Shown here: one piece after another, positions 1-7,825 of the stretch
Layout: every line of letters starts with the position of its first letter
Numbering within the stretch: the stretch's first letter is position 1
Source: CAYTOF01 sp964439435
GTDB taxonomy: Bacteria; Bacillota; Clostridia; Oscillospirales; QAMX01
Direction of reading: 5' to 3'
Length of the DNA: 26,418 nucleotides
NCBI GenBank assembly: GCA_964439435.1
Contig: CAYTOF010000031.1
Span: 1-26,418, forward strand
The notes under the pieces: generated by a model
What the model was told of the DNA's origin: nothing
What the model saw: the letters and a program-made list of their open reading frames with translations, nothing else
Database searches by the model: none
Made by a program: the position numbers and the translations under genes

Positions 1-230
1 GGAGAGTTACAAATCTCACAGACGACCTATATGGAAAACTGGAAACACTGGAGGAACTCCACGGCGCAGCCAAGTGTATGGAAAGTCTGCACAGGGTCCA
101 ATGCTGCCGTGATGGCATAGTCGGTGCCATGGCAGAGCTTCGCCTTGTCATTGACGAGCTCGAGACAATCACAGACAGAAAGCTTTGGCCCTATCCCACA
201 TATGCCGAGATTCTGTTCAGCGTAAAATAG
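1..230 (+). CDS. glnN: Type III glutamine synthetase, C-terminal end (partial)
   Basis: Only the last 75 codons are present; the gene enters from the left and the frame begins at base 3. Glutamine synthetase makes glutamine from glutamate, ammonia and ATP in the cytoplasm. The visible tail has a helical stretch (GKLETLEELHGAAK) followed by MAELRLVIDELETI and ends in DRKLWPYPTYAEILFSVK. That is the characteristic end of the long GlnN (GSIII) type found in Clostridia and Bacteroidetes, and it differs from the GlnA type. Catalytic domains lie outside the window. A hairpin follows the stop within a few bases, so transcription probably ends here and the next gene is a separate unit. Confidence 0.85.
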   Translation, partial: RVTNLTDDLYGKLETLEELHGAAKCMESLHRVQCCRDGIVGAMAELRLVIDELETITDRKLWPYPTYAEILFSVK

Positions 231-234
231 ACAA

Positions 235-271
235 AAGACTCCAACTGTGACGGTATTGCAGGCGGAGTCTT
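235..271 (+). terminator. Probable terminator after glnN
   Basis: AAGACTCC (235-242) pairs perfectly with GGAGTCTT (264-271), and a short T-rich stretch (TATTTTC) follows. The 21-base loop is large and the T run is interrupted, so this is weaker than the other terminators in the window. Its position five bases after the glnN stop supports the call. Confidence 0.5.
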
Positions 272-378
272 ATTTTCGTGATTATGCAAGATATAGCAAC
301 AAATCAGACCAAAACAGAAGCGAGATACAGCGCATCGAAGAAGAACAGGATAAATGCCAGCTATGTAAAGCAATGTGT

Positions 379-425
379 TTTACATGGCTGGAACAAAAAG
401 CATAAAAGTTTATTTAAACAATAAA
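379..425 (+). promoter_or_regulatory. Possible promoter and operator of the hydrolase-aldolase operon
   Basis: TTTACA (379-384) and CATAAA (401-406) are 16 bases apart and could be -35 and -10 boxes. Just downstream, TTTATT (409-414) and AATAAA (420-425) form a 6-bp inverted repeat around a 5-base centre, between the possible start site and the ribosome binding site. An operator there would fit an inducible catabolic operon. The match is modest and the AT-rich background makes chance likely. Confidence 0.3.
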
Positions 426-451
426 TTGCGTAAAATGAGGGAGAATATCAA

Positions 452-2128
452 ATGCAAGACAGAAAAACAGTGATATTTAGCGATATGACGAAGGTGTCTC
501 CGAAAAACGCCACAGCACCCAAAGTTTCAAAGTCCACATGGCAGGCTGTGCCCTATGAGAGCGATGAATTTGACGGGGTCATGCTGTATGCCCACGGTAC
601 TATGAGCGTGCCTGAAATTGCTGTGAGCCCCAATCTCTCAGGTTTATACCGCATATACATCGGCATGCTCCACACCGTCGGCATAGAAGGAGCTATCAAT
701 TTGACGGGTTTCAGACTGACAAAAGATGCTCATGCCCATGAATTCTCCCACGACTTTCACGGCGACTTTGCCCGCGCCCCGTATATGATGGAAGCGGAGT
801 GGAAGATAGCCGACATGAAGGGCCAAAGTGTGCACATATCCCATCCGAGAGGCCCAAGATCGTATCACTCAACCATTGCCTATTTGAAATTTGTGCCCGT
901 AGAAGAGCCGGAGCCTCGAAATCGGCGCCTCATTGCCTATCATGACATGCACTCAGCATATTGCTACCAAGACCCGACCCTGGACAACATCGTGTCAGAG
1001 GTGGCGCCTTTTGCGGAAAGCGATGTGAGCCATCTCATGATTGAATACTATATGGATGTCAACGACCCTGATTTCAACAACAGGTTTTTCTGGAGCATGG
1101 AGGGCTATGGGTGTCACGCCGGGGAAAATGATGAAAACTTTTATCATGCGCGCAACACCTTTGTGTCCAAGGGGGAGGACCCTCATGCCGCAGTGGCGGA
1201 ATTTGCCCATAAACAGGGCATTAAAATAGGCATTGGATTCAGAATGAATTACTTTGCGGCACAGCCGCCCTGGGACATCGGCTTCAACTCACCGCTTTAT
1301 GACAAACATCCGGAATGGCATTGCATAGACCGCGACGGTTCGGAGATTGCACGGCTTAGCTACGCACATCCCGAATTTTCGCAGATGGTCATAGATTTAT
1401 TTTGCCGTATGATACGCTCTGGCGCAGACGGGGTTCATCTCCTTTTCAACAGAGGGGTTCCAAATCTCCTCTACGAAAAGCCACTCACAGATGCTTTTTA
1501 TAAAGATACCGGCCTTGACGCCTTCCGTTTGGAAGAAGAAGACGAGCGTTTTGTTGATTTTCGCTGCAGGTATTTTACAGAGGTGTTTATAAAACCCCTT
1601 AAAAAGGCGATATGCAAAGAGGCAAAAGCCCTGGGCAGAGAGGATGAACCCTTTATTTCCGTCACAGCCCTGGCAGATAGGCGCTCCAACCGCTTTTTTG
1701 CCATCGATCTTGAAAGTTGGGCCGCGCAGGGCCTTTTGGACATCGCCATCGGATACCCGTCGATCATGAACAGCCCCGATGACTTTTGCTATAACAGACA
1801 ACAGACCGTTGATGCGGCCTATTACGCAGCCCTCCAAAGAGAACACGGCATCATAGCCGCGGTGGATTTGCTGCCCCGCGGAGTTTCGCCCGACGGCATA
1901 CGCACTAGGGCGCTTGCGGCATATGAGGCGGGGCTGTCCCATGTGGCAGTCTGGGACACATATTCATACACAAATCGAAAGACCTATTGGCCGATCATAA
2001 AGAGGCTTGGGCAGAGAAAGTGGTTGCAGGAGTGCAGTCCCGATGCACAGGAGATATACAGATATGTACGAGTGACAAAAATGAACGGCTTAAAGCTCGA
2101 CAAATACAATCCATGGTGGGGGCTTTGA
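452..2128 (+). CDS. Family-10-like glycoside hydrolase (TIM barrel)
   Basis: Predicted 558-residue cytoplasmic protein with no signal peptide. The first ~150 residues are beta-rich with jelly-roll-like spacing (SPNLSGLYRIYIGM, HEFSHDFHG), as in an accessory domain. From about residue 160 a TIM barrel follows, with strand signatures such as IKIGIGFRMNY, HPEWHCIDRDG, SGADGVHLLFNRG, DIAIGYPSI and GIIAAVDLLPRG. This layout resembles the 'glycosyl hydrolase-like 10' group, whose members mostly lack proven substrates. A conserved acid pair could not be assigned with confidence. The start is set by GAGGGAG at 437-443. The stop overlaps the next start (TGATG), so translation is coupled to the aldolase. 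The gene is inferred to release or process a carbohydrate feeding the two downstream enzymes. Confidence 0.7.
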   Translation: MQDRKTVIFSDMTKVSPKNATAPKVSKSTWQAVPYESDEFDGVMLYAHGTMSVPEIAVSPNLSGLYRIYIGMLHTVGIEGAINLTGFRLTKDAHAHEFSHDFHGDFARAPYMMEAEWKIADMKGQSVHISHPRGPRSYHSTIAYLKFVPVEEPEPRNRRLIAYHDMHSAYCYQDPTLDNIVSEVAPFAESDVSHLMIEYYMDVNDPDFNNRFFWSMEGYGCHAGENDENFYHARNTFVSKGEDPHAAVAEFAHKQGIKIGIGFRMNYFAAQPPWDIGFNSPLYDKHPEWHCIDRDGSEIARLSYAHPEFSQMVIDLFCRMIRSGADGVHLLFNRGVPNLLYEKPLTDAFYKDTGLDAFRLEEEDERFVDFRCRYFTEVFIKPLKKAICKEAKALGREDEPFISVTALADRRSNRFFAIDLESWAAQGLLDIAIGYPSIMNSPDDFCYNRQQTVDAAYYAALQREHGIIAAVDLLPRGVSPDGIRTRALAAYEAGLSHVAVWDTYSYTNRKTYWPIIKRLGQRKWLQECSPDAQEIYRYVRVTKMNGLKLDKYNPWWGL

Positions 2129-2889
2129 TGGATAACCTTTCAAAACTTAAAAAGAAACTGATAAACAGGGAAATGGTGTTCATGCCCATCCTCGCCGCCG
2201 CCTTTGCCGGAGCAGCCGGCGCGATAAAAGCGGGAGGTGCGGACTGTGTCATGATTGATACGGAACACACGCCGACAAATGCGGAAACGCTGCATGCGGC
2301 GCTGACACACTGCAGGCAGGCTGACCTACCGACCGTTGTCAGGGTGCCCGATGCGCTCTATCATCTGATTTCCCAAGTATATGATTTTGGCGCAGACGGC
2401 ATAATGGTGCCCCGTGTGCAAACCACCGAGCAGGTGGAGAGGGCAATAAAAGCCGCAAAGTTCCCGCCTGTCGGGGAAAAGGGCTGCGGCGGACCTGGGA
2501 TATTCAGAAAAGGAGAGAGCACGGAGGATTTCAACCGAAATCGCATTGTCCTGCTCCAGATTGAGTCTGCTCTTGGCATAGAATCTCGGAGCGAAATGCT
2601 TGATGAATATGGCGCACATATAGACGGCGTGGTGGCAGGGCCGACGGACCTCTCCATATCCCTTGGAGTGCCTATGCAATATGGCCATGAGCTGGTGGAA
2701 CGTGAGCTTGAAAAGATGATATCCGTGTGTGAGAAGTATAGAAAACCCTGTGGCATGTATATGGGAAGCCTGGACGAGGCGCGCAGATGGCAAGAAAAGG
2801 GAATGACAATATTGTGGGTGTCCTCTGTTATGGAGTTTGTCAGGGAGGGGACAGCGACAATTTTGGAAAAACTGCGAGGGGAACAATGA
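2128..2889 (+). CDS. HpaI/HpcH-family class II aldolase
   Basis: 253-residue cytoplasmic enzyme of the phosphoenolpyruvate/pyruvate-dependent aldolase superfamily. These metal-dependent enzymes split 4-hydroxy-2-oxo acids into pyruvate and an aldehyde. The expected family residues are visible: H47 in VMIDTEHTP (base), R72 in VVRVP (pyruvate carboxylate), E146 in LQIESALG and D174 in GPTDLSISLG (metal ligands), plus the GADGIMVPRV segment. Length matches the usual ~250-260. The open frame extends upstream inside the preceding gene, but ATG 2128 gives a one-base overlap with its stop and the normal N-terminus of the family. The stop overlaps the next start (ATGA). Substrate is not evident; a 2-keto-3-deoxy sugar acid is a reasonable inference from the neighbours. 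Confidence 0.88.
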   Translation: MDNLSKLKKKLINREMVFMPILAAAFAGAAGAIKAGGADCVMIDTEHTPTNAETLHAALTHCRQADLPTVVRVPDALYHLISQVYDFGADGIMVPRVQTTEQVERAIKAAKFPPVGEKGCGGPGIFRKGESTEDFNRNRIVLLQIESALGIESRSEMLDEYGAHIDGVVAGPTDLSISLGVPMQYGHELVERELEKMISVCEKYRKPCGMYMGSLDEARRWQEKGMTILWVSSVMEFVREGTATILEKLRGEQ

Positions 2890-4166
2890 ACATAAAAGAG
2901 ATAAGAGCTCTTTGCGCGACGACGCCTTTTGTCGATGCCCACGCCCACCTGGTACATCCGAGTATTTATGCCTTGATGGGCGTTGAAGAGGCGGACAAAA
3001 AGCCGACTCTTGCCCAGAAGCTGCTCTGCCTGACCTGCCGACCGACATTTTTAGCAGCCGGCATGGAGGCAAAGCAAATAGAGGGGATCTTGGCGGGTGA
3101 GATTTTTGGAAAAGAGGCCAAAGCCGCAGTGTTGCAGTTTTTGCCCTATGTGGACAAAACCTCCGCAGTGCAAGCCACAACTTGCGGCATATTCGCTTTT
3201 GGCGATATGGCTGCGGAGCTCATAACAGAGCAAAATTATGATGCGCTGGAGAGCTGCCTTGTTGAACCATCATATGGAAATTGGCAAAAATGCGCGAAAA
3301 AGTTCAACATAAAACACATACTGCTCAATATGTGGGCAGGGCATGAGGCCGCTTATTTTTGCACGCAAAACAATGATGGCCTCAGCAAAGCGGAGCAAAC
3401 GGCCAAAGAAGAGCTTTTCACACATATTCCGACAATAGACGCCCACGCTCTCAACCCGTCGTCAAAGTCCACGGCAAAGCTTGCAGCTCATCTCGGGTGC
3501 GCTCTGGACACGCTTGATGAATATGAGTCTTTTTTGAGAAAACTGCTTGACTATCTCGTGACATACTACGATATCGGCGGCATCAAGGTAAATGAACAGT
3601 ATTTTCGAAGCCTTGATTACAAATATGTCCCACGGGAAAGGGCGGAAGACATATACAAAAGCGGCAGCGACTTTTATGAAAGAGAGCTCTGTGACTACAT
3701 CGCTTATTTCATCTTTCCCCTTGCCGAAAAGCACAATCTGACGGTGCAGCTGCACACAGGTATGCTCTGGAACAACCCCGATACGTCCAATCTCAGCCCA
3801 AATGACCTTTGTCGGGCGATTGCGCATTTTGGCAATGTGCGCTTTGATCTCCTGCATTTGGGGTTTCCGTATGTGGAGCAAGCCGCTGCGATGGCCGCAA
3901 ACGCACACAATGTGATGCTGAACCTTGCCTGGGCACCGCTCATTTCGGAGAGCATGACAAGGGATTGGCTTGTGCGGATAATCGAGATAGTTCCGCTTAA
4001 CAAAATCTCCTTTGGCACGGATGTGTTTGACATAGAAAGCCTCTGCGGGACAGCGGAGATCATACGCGATATTGTGGCGCATGCCGCCACGGCTTTTCCT
4101 GGACGAGAGAGGTTGATAGCGGAGAGCTTGTTGCATAAAAACGCCGAAAGGCTGTATGGGCTTTAA
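2886..4166 (+). CDS. Amidohydrolase-superfamily metal-dependent hydrolase or isomerase
   Basis: 426-residue predicted TIM-barrel enzyme. An HxH motif sits near the N-terminus (D17-A-H19-A-H21). Other candidate metal and active-site residues are K234 in GGIKVNEQYF, H290 in VQLHTGM, H324 in LLHLGFPYVE and D379 in FGTDVF, in the order expected for the superfamily. The spacing and the HTG / HLGFPY / GTD segments recall the amidohydrolase-2 group related to glucuronate isomerase. The start codon ATG 2886 overlaps the aldolase stop as ATGA, so the longer upstream frame is not used. As last gene of a coupled operon with a hydrolase and a pyruvate-type aldolase it may hydrolyse a lactone or isomerise a sugar acid. 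The exact reaction is unknown. A strong hairpin follows 30 bases after the stop. Confidence 0.75.
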   Translation: MNIKEIRALCATTPFVDAHAHLVHPSIYALMGVEEADKKPTLAQKLLCLTCRPTFLAAGMEAKQIEGILAGEIFGKEAKAAVLQFLPYVDKTSAVQATTCGIFAFGDMAAELITEQNYDALESCLVEPSYGNWQKCAKKFNIKHILLNMWAGHEAAYFCTQNNDGLSKAEQTAKEELFTHIPTIDAHALNPSSKSTAKLAAHLGCALDTLDEYESFLRKLLDYLVTYYDIGGIKVNEQYFRSLDYKYVPRERAEDIYKSGSDFYERELCDYIAYFIFPLAEKHNLTVQLHTGMLWNNPDTSNLSPNDLCRAIAHFGNVRFDLLHLGFPYVEQAAAMAANAHNVMLNLAWAPLISESMTRDWLVRIIEIVPLNKISFGTDVFDIESLCGTAEIIRDIVAHAATAFPGRERLIAESLLHKNAERLYGL

Positions 4167-4196
4167 AGACAACAGCATAAAACAAACAAAGCACAA

Positions 4197-4244
4197 AAAT
4201 CCGCCAAGAGTTGAGGCACATAGCCATCAAAGTTTGGCGGATTT
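4197..4244 (+). terminator. Hairpin terminator after the amidohydrolase operon
   Basis: AAATCCGCCAA (4197-4207) pairs perfectly over 11 bp with TTGGCGGATTT (4234-4244), around a 26-base loop. The T run is short (ATTTACC), so termination may be partial, but the stem is long and lies just after the operon. Confidence 0.7.
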
Positions 4245-4259
4245 ACCATATAAAAACTC

Positions 4260-4288
4260 TTTACAAAACAGGACTCATTAGGTATAAT
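4260..4288 (+). promoter_or_regulatory. Promoter of rex (and probably adhE)
   Basis: TTTACA (4260-4265) and TATAAT (4283-4288) are exactly 17 bases apart, close to the housekeeping sigma consensus. The predicted start falls near 4295, about 100 bases before rex. The -10 box lies inside the left arm of the long inverted repeat at 4273-4330, so a protein bound to that repeat would block transcription. Confidence 0.7.
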
Positions 4289-4330
4289 TATATCGATAAA
4301 AAAATATCGATATAATTATACCTAATGAGT
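4273..4330. repeat. Perfect 26-bp inverted repeat with A6 spacer over the rex promoter
   Basis: Bases 4273-4298 are the exact reverse complement of 4305-4330, separated by six A residues (4299-4304). Each arm contains TATAATTATA followed or preceded by the ATCGAT core, and ends in CTCATTAGG or its complement. The repeat covers the -10 box and likely start site of the promoter upstream of rex. It does not contain the TTGTGAA/TTCACAA or TTGTTAA/TTAACAA half-sites known for Rex, so an operator role for Rex cannot be claimed from sequence. Alternatives are an operator for another regulator, a cruciform-forming element, or a read-through terminator without a T tail. Confidence 0.9.
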
Positions 4331-4396
4331 TTCAAAATGAAAACAGAGCACAAACATGGACATTTGATCGCAAAACCCAATTGGAGGAGGGCGAAG

Positions 4397-5023
4397 ATGG
4401 CAAATAACATATCACCGACATATTTTGGCAGACTTGTCAGGTATTTAAATTATCTCAAAGAACTGCCCGAGGACCCGGGCTATATGATTTCGGCAACAAG
4501 CATTGCCGAAGCGCTGGGCTTGAACCAGGTGCTTGTCCGAAAAGACCTAGCCGGAGCAAGCGACGGAGGGCGACCCAAGGTCGGTTATGTTGCGATGGAA
4601 TTGCAGGCGGATTTGGAGAGATTTCTCGGACACGACAAGACCTTTGAAGCTGTCCTTGCGGGAGCGGGAAACCTTGGAAAAGCGCTCCTATCATATGAAA
4701 ATTTCGCAAGTTACGGCCTTGAAATCATCGCAGCCTTTGAGAACTTGCCGGAGTTGACAGGCAAGAAGATTTCCGGAAAAACTGTCCACGATGTCAAAGA
4801 ACTTCAAAAATACTGCCGGGACCACGGAATAAGAATCGGGATAATCGCGGTGCCCGCGATTGCGGCTCAGGAAATTTGCGACAGTATGGTGCTTGGCGGT
4901 GTGAAGGCCATTTGGAACTTTGCGCCCACAAATCTCAAGGTGCCCGAGGGCGTCGCGGTTAAAAACGAAGACATGGCGGCATCCCTTGCGATGCTTACAA
5001 AACAGCTCATAGATCGAAATTAG
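4397..5023 (+). CDS. rex: Redox-sensing transcriptional repressor Rex
   Basis: 208 residues, typical for Rex, which binds NADH through a Rossmann domain and releases fermentation gene promoters when NADH is high. The N-terminal winged helix is visible (RLVRYLNYLKEL, ISATSIAEALGLNQVLVRKDLA). The Rossmann glycines are GAGNLG at 89-94, followed by KALLSY. The C-terminal IIAVPAIAAQEICD and WNFAPTNLKVPEG segments and final helix fit the family. The loop after VRKDL reads AGASDGGRPKVGY, where many homologues have SYFGEFGKRGVGY, a change close to the DNA-contacting wing. The frame is open from 4325, but ATG 4397 has the strong GGAGGAGGG site at 4383-4391. adhE lies 34 bases downstream, a classical Rex target. 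Confidence 0.92.
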   Translation: MANNISPTYFGRLVRYLNYLKELPEDPGYMISATSIAEALGLNQVLVRKDLAGASDGGRPKVGYVAMELQADLERFLGHDKTFEAVLAGAGNLGKALLSYENFASYGLEIIAAFENLPELTGKKISGKTVHDVKELQKYCRDHGIRIGIIAVPAIAAQEICDSMVLGGVKAIWNFAPTNLKVPEGVAVKNEDMAASLAMLTKQLIDRN

Positions 5024-5057
5024 CAACCTTGGAATAAACAATTGAAAGGGAGAAATC

Positions 5058-7670
5058 ATGGAAAACAAAAAACAAAAAGATAGAGACGTAAAAGTTGATG
5101 TCAATGAGATGATCAATGTGCTGGTGGACAATGCACAGGCGGCATTGGCACAATATATGGAGATGACACAGGAACAAATTGATGCCATCGTGCATGCGAT
5201 GACCCTCAAGGGGTTGGACAATCACATGCATCTTGCCAAGCTCGCCGTTGAGGAAACAGGCAGAGGCGTTGTTGAAGACAAAGTGATAAAAAACATGTTT
5301 GCCACGGAATACATTTGGCATGATATCAAAGACCAAAAAACAGTCGGAATAATAGAAGAAAACACAAACGAGGGCTATGTCGATGTGGCCGAGCCTGTCG
5401 GGATAGTGGCGGGAGTGACCCCCGTGACAAATCCGACATCGACTGCGATGTTCAAAGCCCTGATATGTACAAAGACACGAAACCCCATTATATTTGCATT
5501 TCATCCCTCTGCTCAGCGCTGCTCAGTCGAATCTGCGCGCATCTTAAAAGAAGCGGCCATTGCCCAGGGCGCACCTGAGCAATGCATACAGTGGATTGAA
5601 ACCCCTTCCGTTGAGGCGACAACGACTCTCATGAATCACCCCGGCGTTTCCTTGATCTTGGCCACAGGCGGTTCCGGCATGGTGCGGTCCGCATACAGCG
5701 CAGGAAAGCCGGCTCTGGGCGTTGGCCCGGGAAATGTGCCCTGCTACATAAACAAACATGTCAATGTGGGCAGAGCATGTGTGGATCTGATGATATCCAA
5801 AACCTTTGACAATGGCATGATCTGCGCTTCGGAGCAGGCAGTGATTGTCGACAAAGAGATTTCTGCTGAATTTGAGCGCATAATGAAGGAGAACAATTGC
5901 TATTTCCTGGACGAAAAGGAAACGGAGCTGGTCACACAATATGTTGTCAATGTGGATAAACTCGCTGTTAATCCCGTCGTTGTGGGTAAAACAGCGGAGT
6001 TTATAGCGACAAATGCAGGCATAAGTGTCCCAAAAGACACAAAGATGCTCATCGCCAAGTTGCCCTATCCGTCAAAAGAATACCCGCTGTCCATAGAAAA
6101 ACTCTCTCCGGTGCTTGCCTATTTTATTTCCGAAGATGAGAAGCAGGGTTTTGAATACGCTCAAACAATGCTTGAACTGGGCGGGCTCGGGCACTCCGCC
6201 GTCATACACAGTGACGATGAAGAGCTCTGTGTGCGCTACGGCCGCGAGATGAAGGTCGGCCGTGTGATCGTAAACTCGCCCTCTTCCCAAGGGGCAATCG
6301 GTGATATCTACAACGCAAACACGCCGTCCCTGACCCTTGGTTGCGGTTCATTCGGGCGCAACTCCACCACATCCAACATATCGAGTGTCAATTTGATTAA
6401 CAAAAAGCGGATAGCCAAGAGGAGAGTCAATATGCAGTGGTTTAAAATCCCACCCAAAATATACTTTGAAAAAGGCTCCATCGGCTATCTCGAACACATG
6501 CCAAATATCTCCCGAGCTTTTATTGTCACAGACCCTGTGATGGTCAAGCTTGGCTATGTGGACAAGGCTCTGTACTATCTGCGCAAACGAGCTCAGCGCG
6601 TGCACTGTGAGATTTTTTCCGAAGTTGAGCCGGACCCCTCTGTCGAAACGATTTGGCGCGGTGTGGCCTTGATGAACGTGTTTGCCCCCGATGTCATAAT
6701 CGCTCTGGGCGGAGGCTCAGCGATGGACGCAGCAAAGGGCATGTGGCTGTTTTATGAAAATCCGGACACGGATTTTGACGGCTTGCGCCTGAAATTTTTG
6801 GACATTCGCAAACGCGCTTTCCACTTTCCCAATCTCGGCAAAAAAGCGCAGATGGTGGCCATACCGACCACATCGGGCACGGGCTCTGAGGTCACATCCT
6901 TTTCTGTCATAACCGACAAGGAGCGGGGCAATATCAAATATCCTCTGGCGGACTATGAGCTGACACCGGATGTTGCAATTATCGACCCGCAGTTTGTGAC
7001 GACTATGCCAAAATCCGTCACGGCTGACACAGGGATGGATGTGCTGACCCACGCCATCGAGGCGTATGTGTCTGTGCTTGCCTCGGACTATACAAACGGT
7101 CTTGCGGTCAAGGCGATAGAGCTTGTCTTTAAATATCTGCCGCGGAGTTACAAAGACGCCCATGACGAAGTGGCAAGAGAAAAAATGCACAATGCCTCCT
7201 GTATTGCCGGCATGGCATTTACAAACGCCTTCCTTGGCATTAACCACTCCCTGGCACACACGATTGGCGGAGAGTTTCGCATCTCTCACGGCAGGGCTAA
7301 TGCTATTTTGCTGCCCCATGTGATAGAGTACAACGCGCAAAAACCGACCAAATTTACGATATTCCCCAAATACGGCGAATACAGCGCGGACTATCGCTAT
7401 GCGCAGATCTCCAGGTTACTTGGCTTTGGCGGTGAAACCGAGCAAGAGCAGATACAAAACCTTGTCAAAGCCATCAGAGACCTGATGAAATCCTTTGACA
7501 TGCCCATGAGTATCGCCGACTGTGGTGTGGACGAGAGCGAGTTTTTGGCAAAGCTTCCTGCACTGGCAGAGCGTGCCTTCGAAGATCAATGCACCACGGC
7601 TAACCCGAGGTATCCGCTGATGTCAGAACTTGAAGAGATCTACAAAAAGGCCTACTACTGGAAAGACTGA
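5058..7670 (+). CDS. adhE: Bifunctional aldehyde-alcohol dehydrogenase AdhE
   Basis: 870 residues, the full length of AdhE, which turns acetyl-CoA into acetaldehyde and then ethanol with two NADH and forms spirosomes in the cytoplasm. The N-terminal CoA-acylating aldehyde dehydrogenase part shows LATGGSGMVRSAYS and GVGPGN and the catalytic Cys256 in DNGMICASEQ. The iron-dependent alcohol dehydrogenase part starts near residue 447 (MQWFKIPPKIYFEKGS). It has the GGGSAMDAAKG nucleotide motif, the DVLTHAIEAY ligand pair and the histidines of NHSLAHTIGGEFRISHGRAN. The RBS is AAGGGAG, with the ATG at 5058. It is the second gene after rex and is probably co-transcribed. No Rex site is recognisable in the 34-base gap. 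Nothing suggests inactivation. Confidence 0.97.
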   Translation: MENKKQKDRDVKVDVNEMINVLVDNAQAALAQYMEMTQEQIDAIVHAMTLKGLDNHMHLAKLAVEETGRGVVEDKVIKNMFATEYIWHDIKDQKTVGIIEENTNEGYVDVAEPVGIVAGVTPVTNPTSTAMFKALICTKTRNPIIFAFHPSAQRCSVESARILKEAAIAQGAPEQCIQWIETPSVEATTTLMNHPGVSLILATGGSGMVRSAYSAGKPALGVGPGNVPCYINKHVNVGRACVDLMISKTFDNGMICASEQAVIVDKEISAEFERIMKENNCYFLDEKETELVTQYVVNVDKLAVNPVVVGKTAEFIATNAGISVPKDTKMLIAKLPYPSKEYPLSIEKLSPVLAYFISEDEKQGFEYAQTMLELGGLGHSAVIHSDDEELCVRYGREMKVGRVIVNSPSSQGAIGDIYNANTPSLTLGCGSFGRNSTTSNISSVNLINKKRIAKRRVNMQWFKIPPKIYFEKGSIGYLEHMPNISRAFIVTDPVMVKLGYVDKALYYLRKRAQRVHCEIFSEVEPDPSVETIWRGVALMNVFAPDVIIALGGGSAMDAAKGMWLFYENPDTDFDGLRLKFLDIRKRAFHFPNLGKKAQMVAIPTTSGTGSEVTSFSVITDKERGNIKYPLADYELTPDVAIIDPQFVTTMPKSVTADTGMDVLTHAIEAYVSVLASDYTNGLAVKAIELVFKYLPRSYKDAHDEVAREKMHNASCIAGMAFTNAFLGINHSLAHTIGGEFRISHGRANAILLPHVIEYNAQKPTKFTIFPKYGEYSADYRYAQISRLLGFGGETEQEQIQNLVKAIRDLMKSFDMPMSIADCGVDESEFLAKLPALAERAFEDQCTTANPRYPLMSELEEIYKKAYYWKD

Positions 7671-7745
7671 GAAAACCGCTTTTCTAAAAGGGTTATACCG
7701 TAGGGTGTCAAATTAAAAACGCATAAAGATATTTAAATCTATAAA

Positions 7746-7799
7746 CTTGCCGTATTCCTGTGATATAATTGTAAAAAGGAATACGGCAAGCTTGTTTTT
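7746..7799 (+). terminator. adhE: Inverted repeat after adhE, likely terminator
   Basis: CTTGCCGTATTCC (7746-7758) and GGAATACGGCAAG (7778-7790) form a perfect 13-bp stem with a 19-base loop. A T run (7795-7799) follows four bases after the stem. It is the only strong hairpin after adhE. The loop contains a -10 box for the next gene, so the element may act both as a terminator for adhE and as an operator. Confidence 0.65.
7761..7769 (+). promoter_or_regulatory. Extended -10 promoter of the URO-D-like gene, inside a hairpin loop
   Basis: TGATATAAT (7761-7769) is an extended -10 box (TGnTATAAT) without a clear -35. Transcription would start near 7776, at the edge of the right arm of the flanking 13-bp inverted repeat. 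The transcript would then carry only one arm and could not fold the terminator. The repeat arms flank the box, as expected for a repressor site. Confidence 0.5.
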
Positions 7800-7825
7800 C
7801 TTATATTCTTGAAAGGATACAGTAA

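Noticed and set aside
2326..3180. Long minus-strand open frame of 284 codons
   Set aside because: It lies antisense to the aldolase and amidohydrolase, whose family motifs are clear. It has no ribosome binding site and its translation has no recognisable features.
3462..4196. Minus-strand open frame of 244 codons opposite the amidohydrolase
   Set aside because: Shadow of a real gene with conserved metal motifs on the plus strand; no start signal.
5024..5057. Rex operator before adhE
   Set aside because: The short gap contains no TTGTGAA or TTGTTAA half-site with the required symmetry.
7674..7694. Small hairpin after adhE (AACC/GGTT with TTTT/AAAA)
   Set aside because: Two-base loop with a bulge and no T run; the 13-bp repeat at 7746-7790 is a better terminator.
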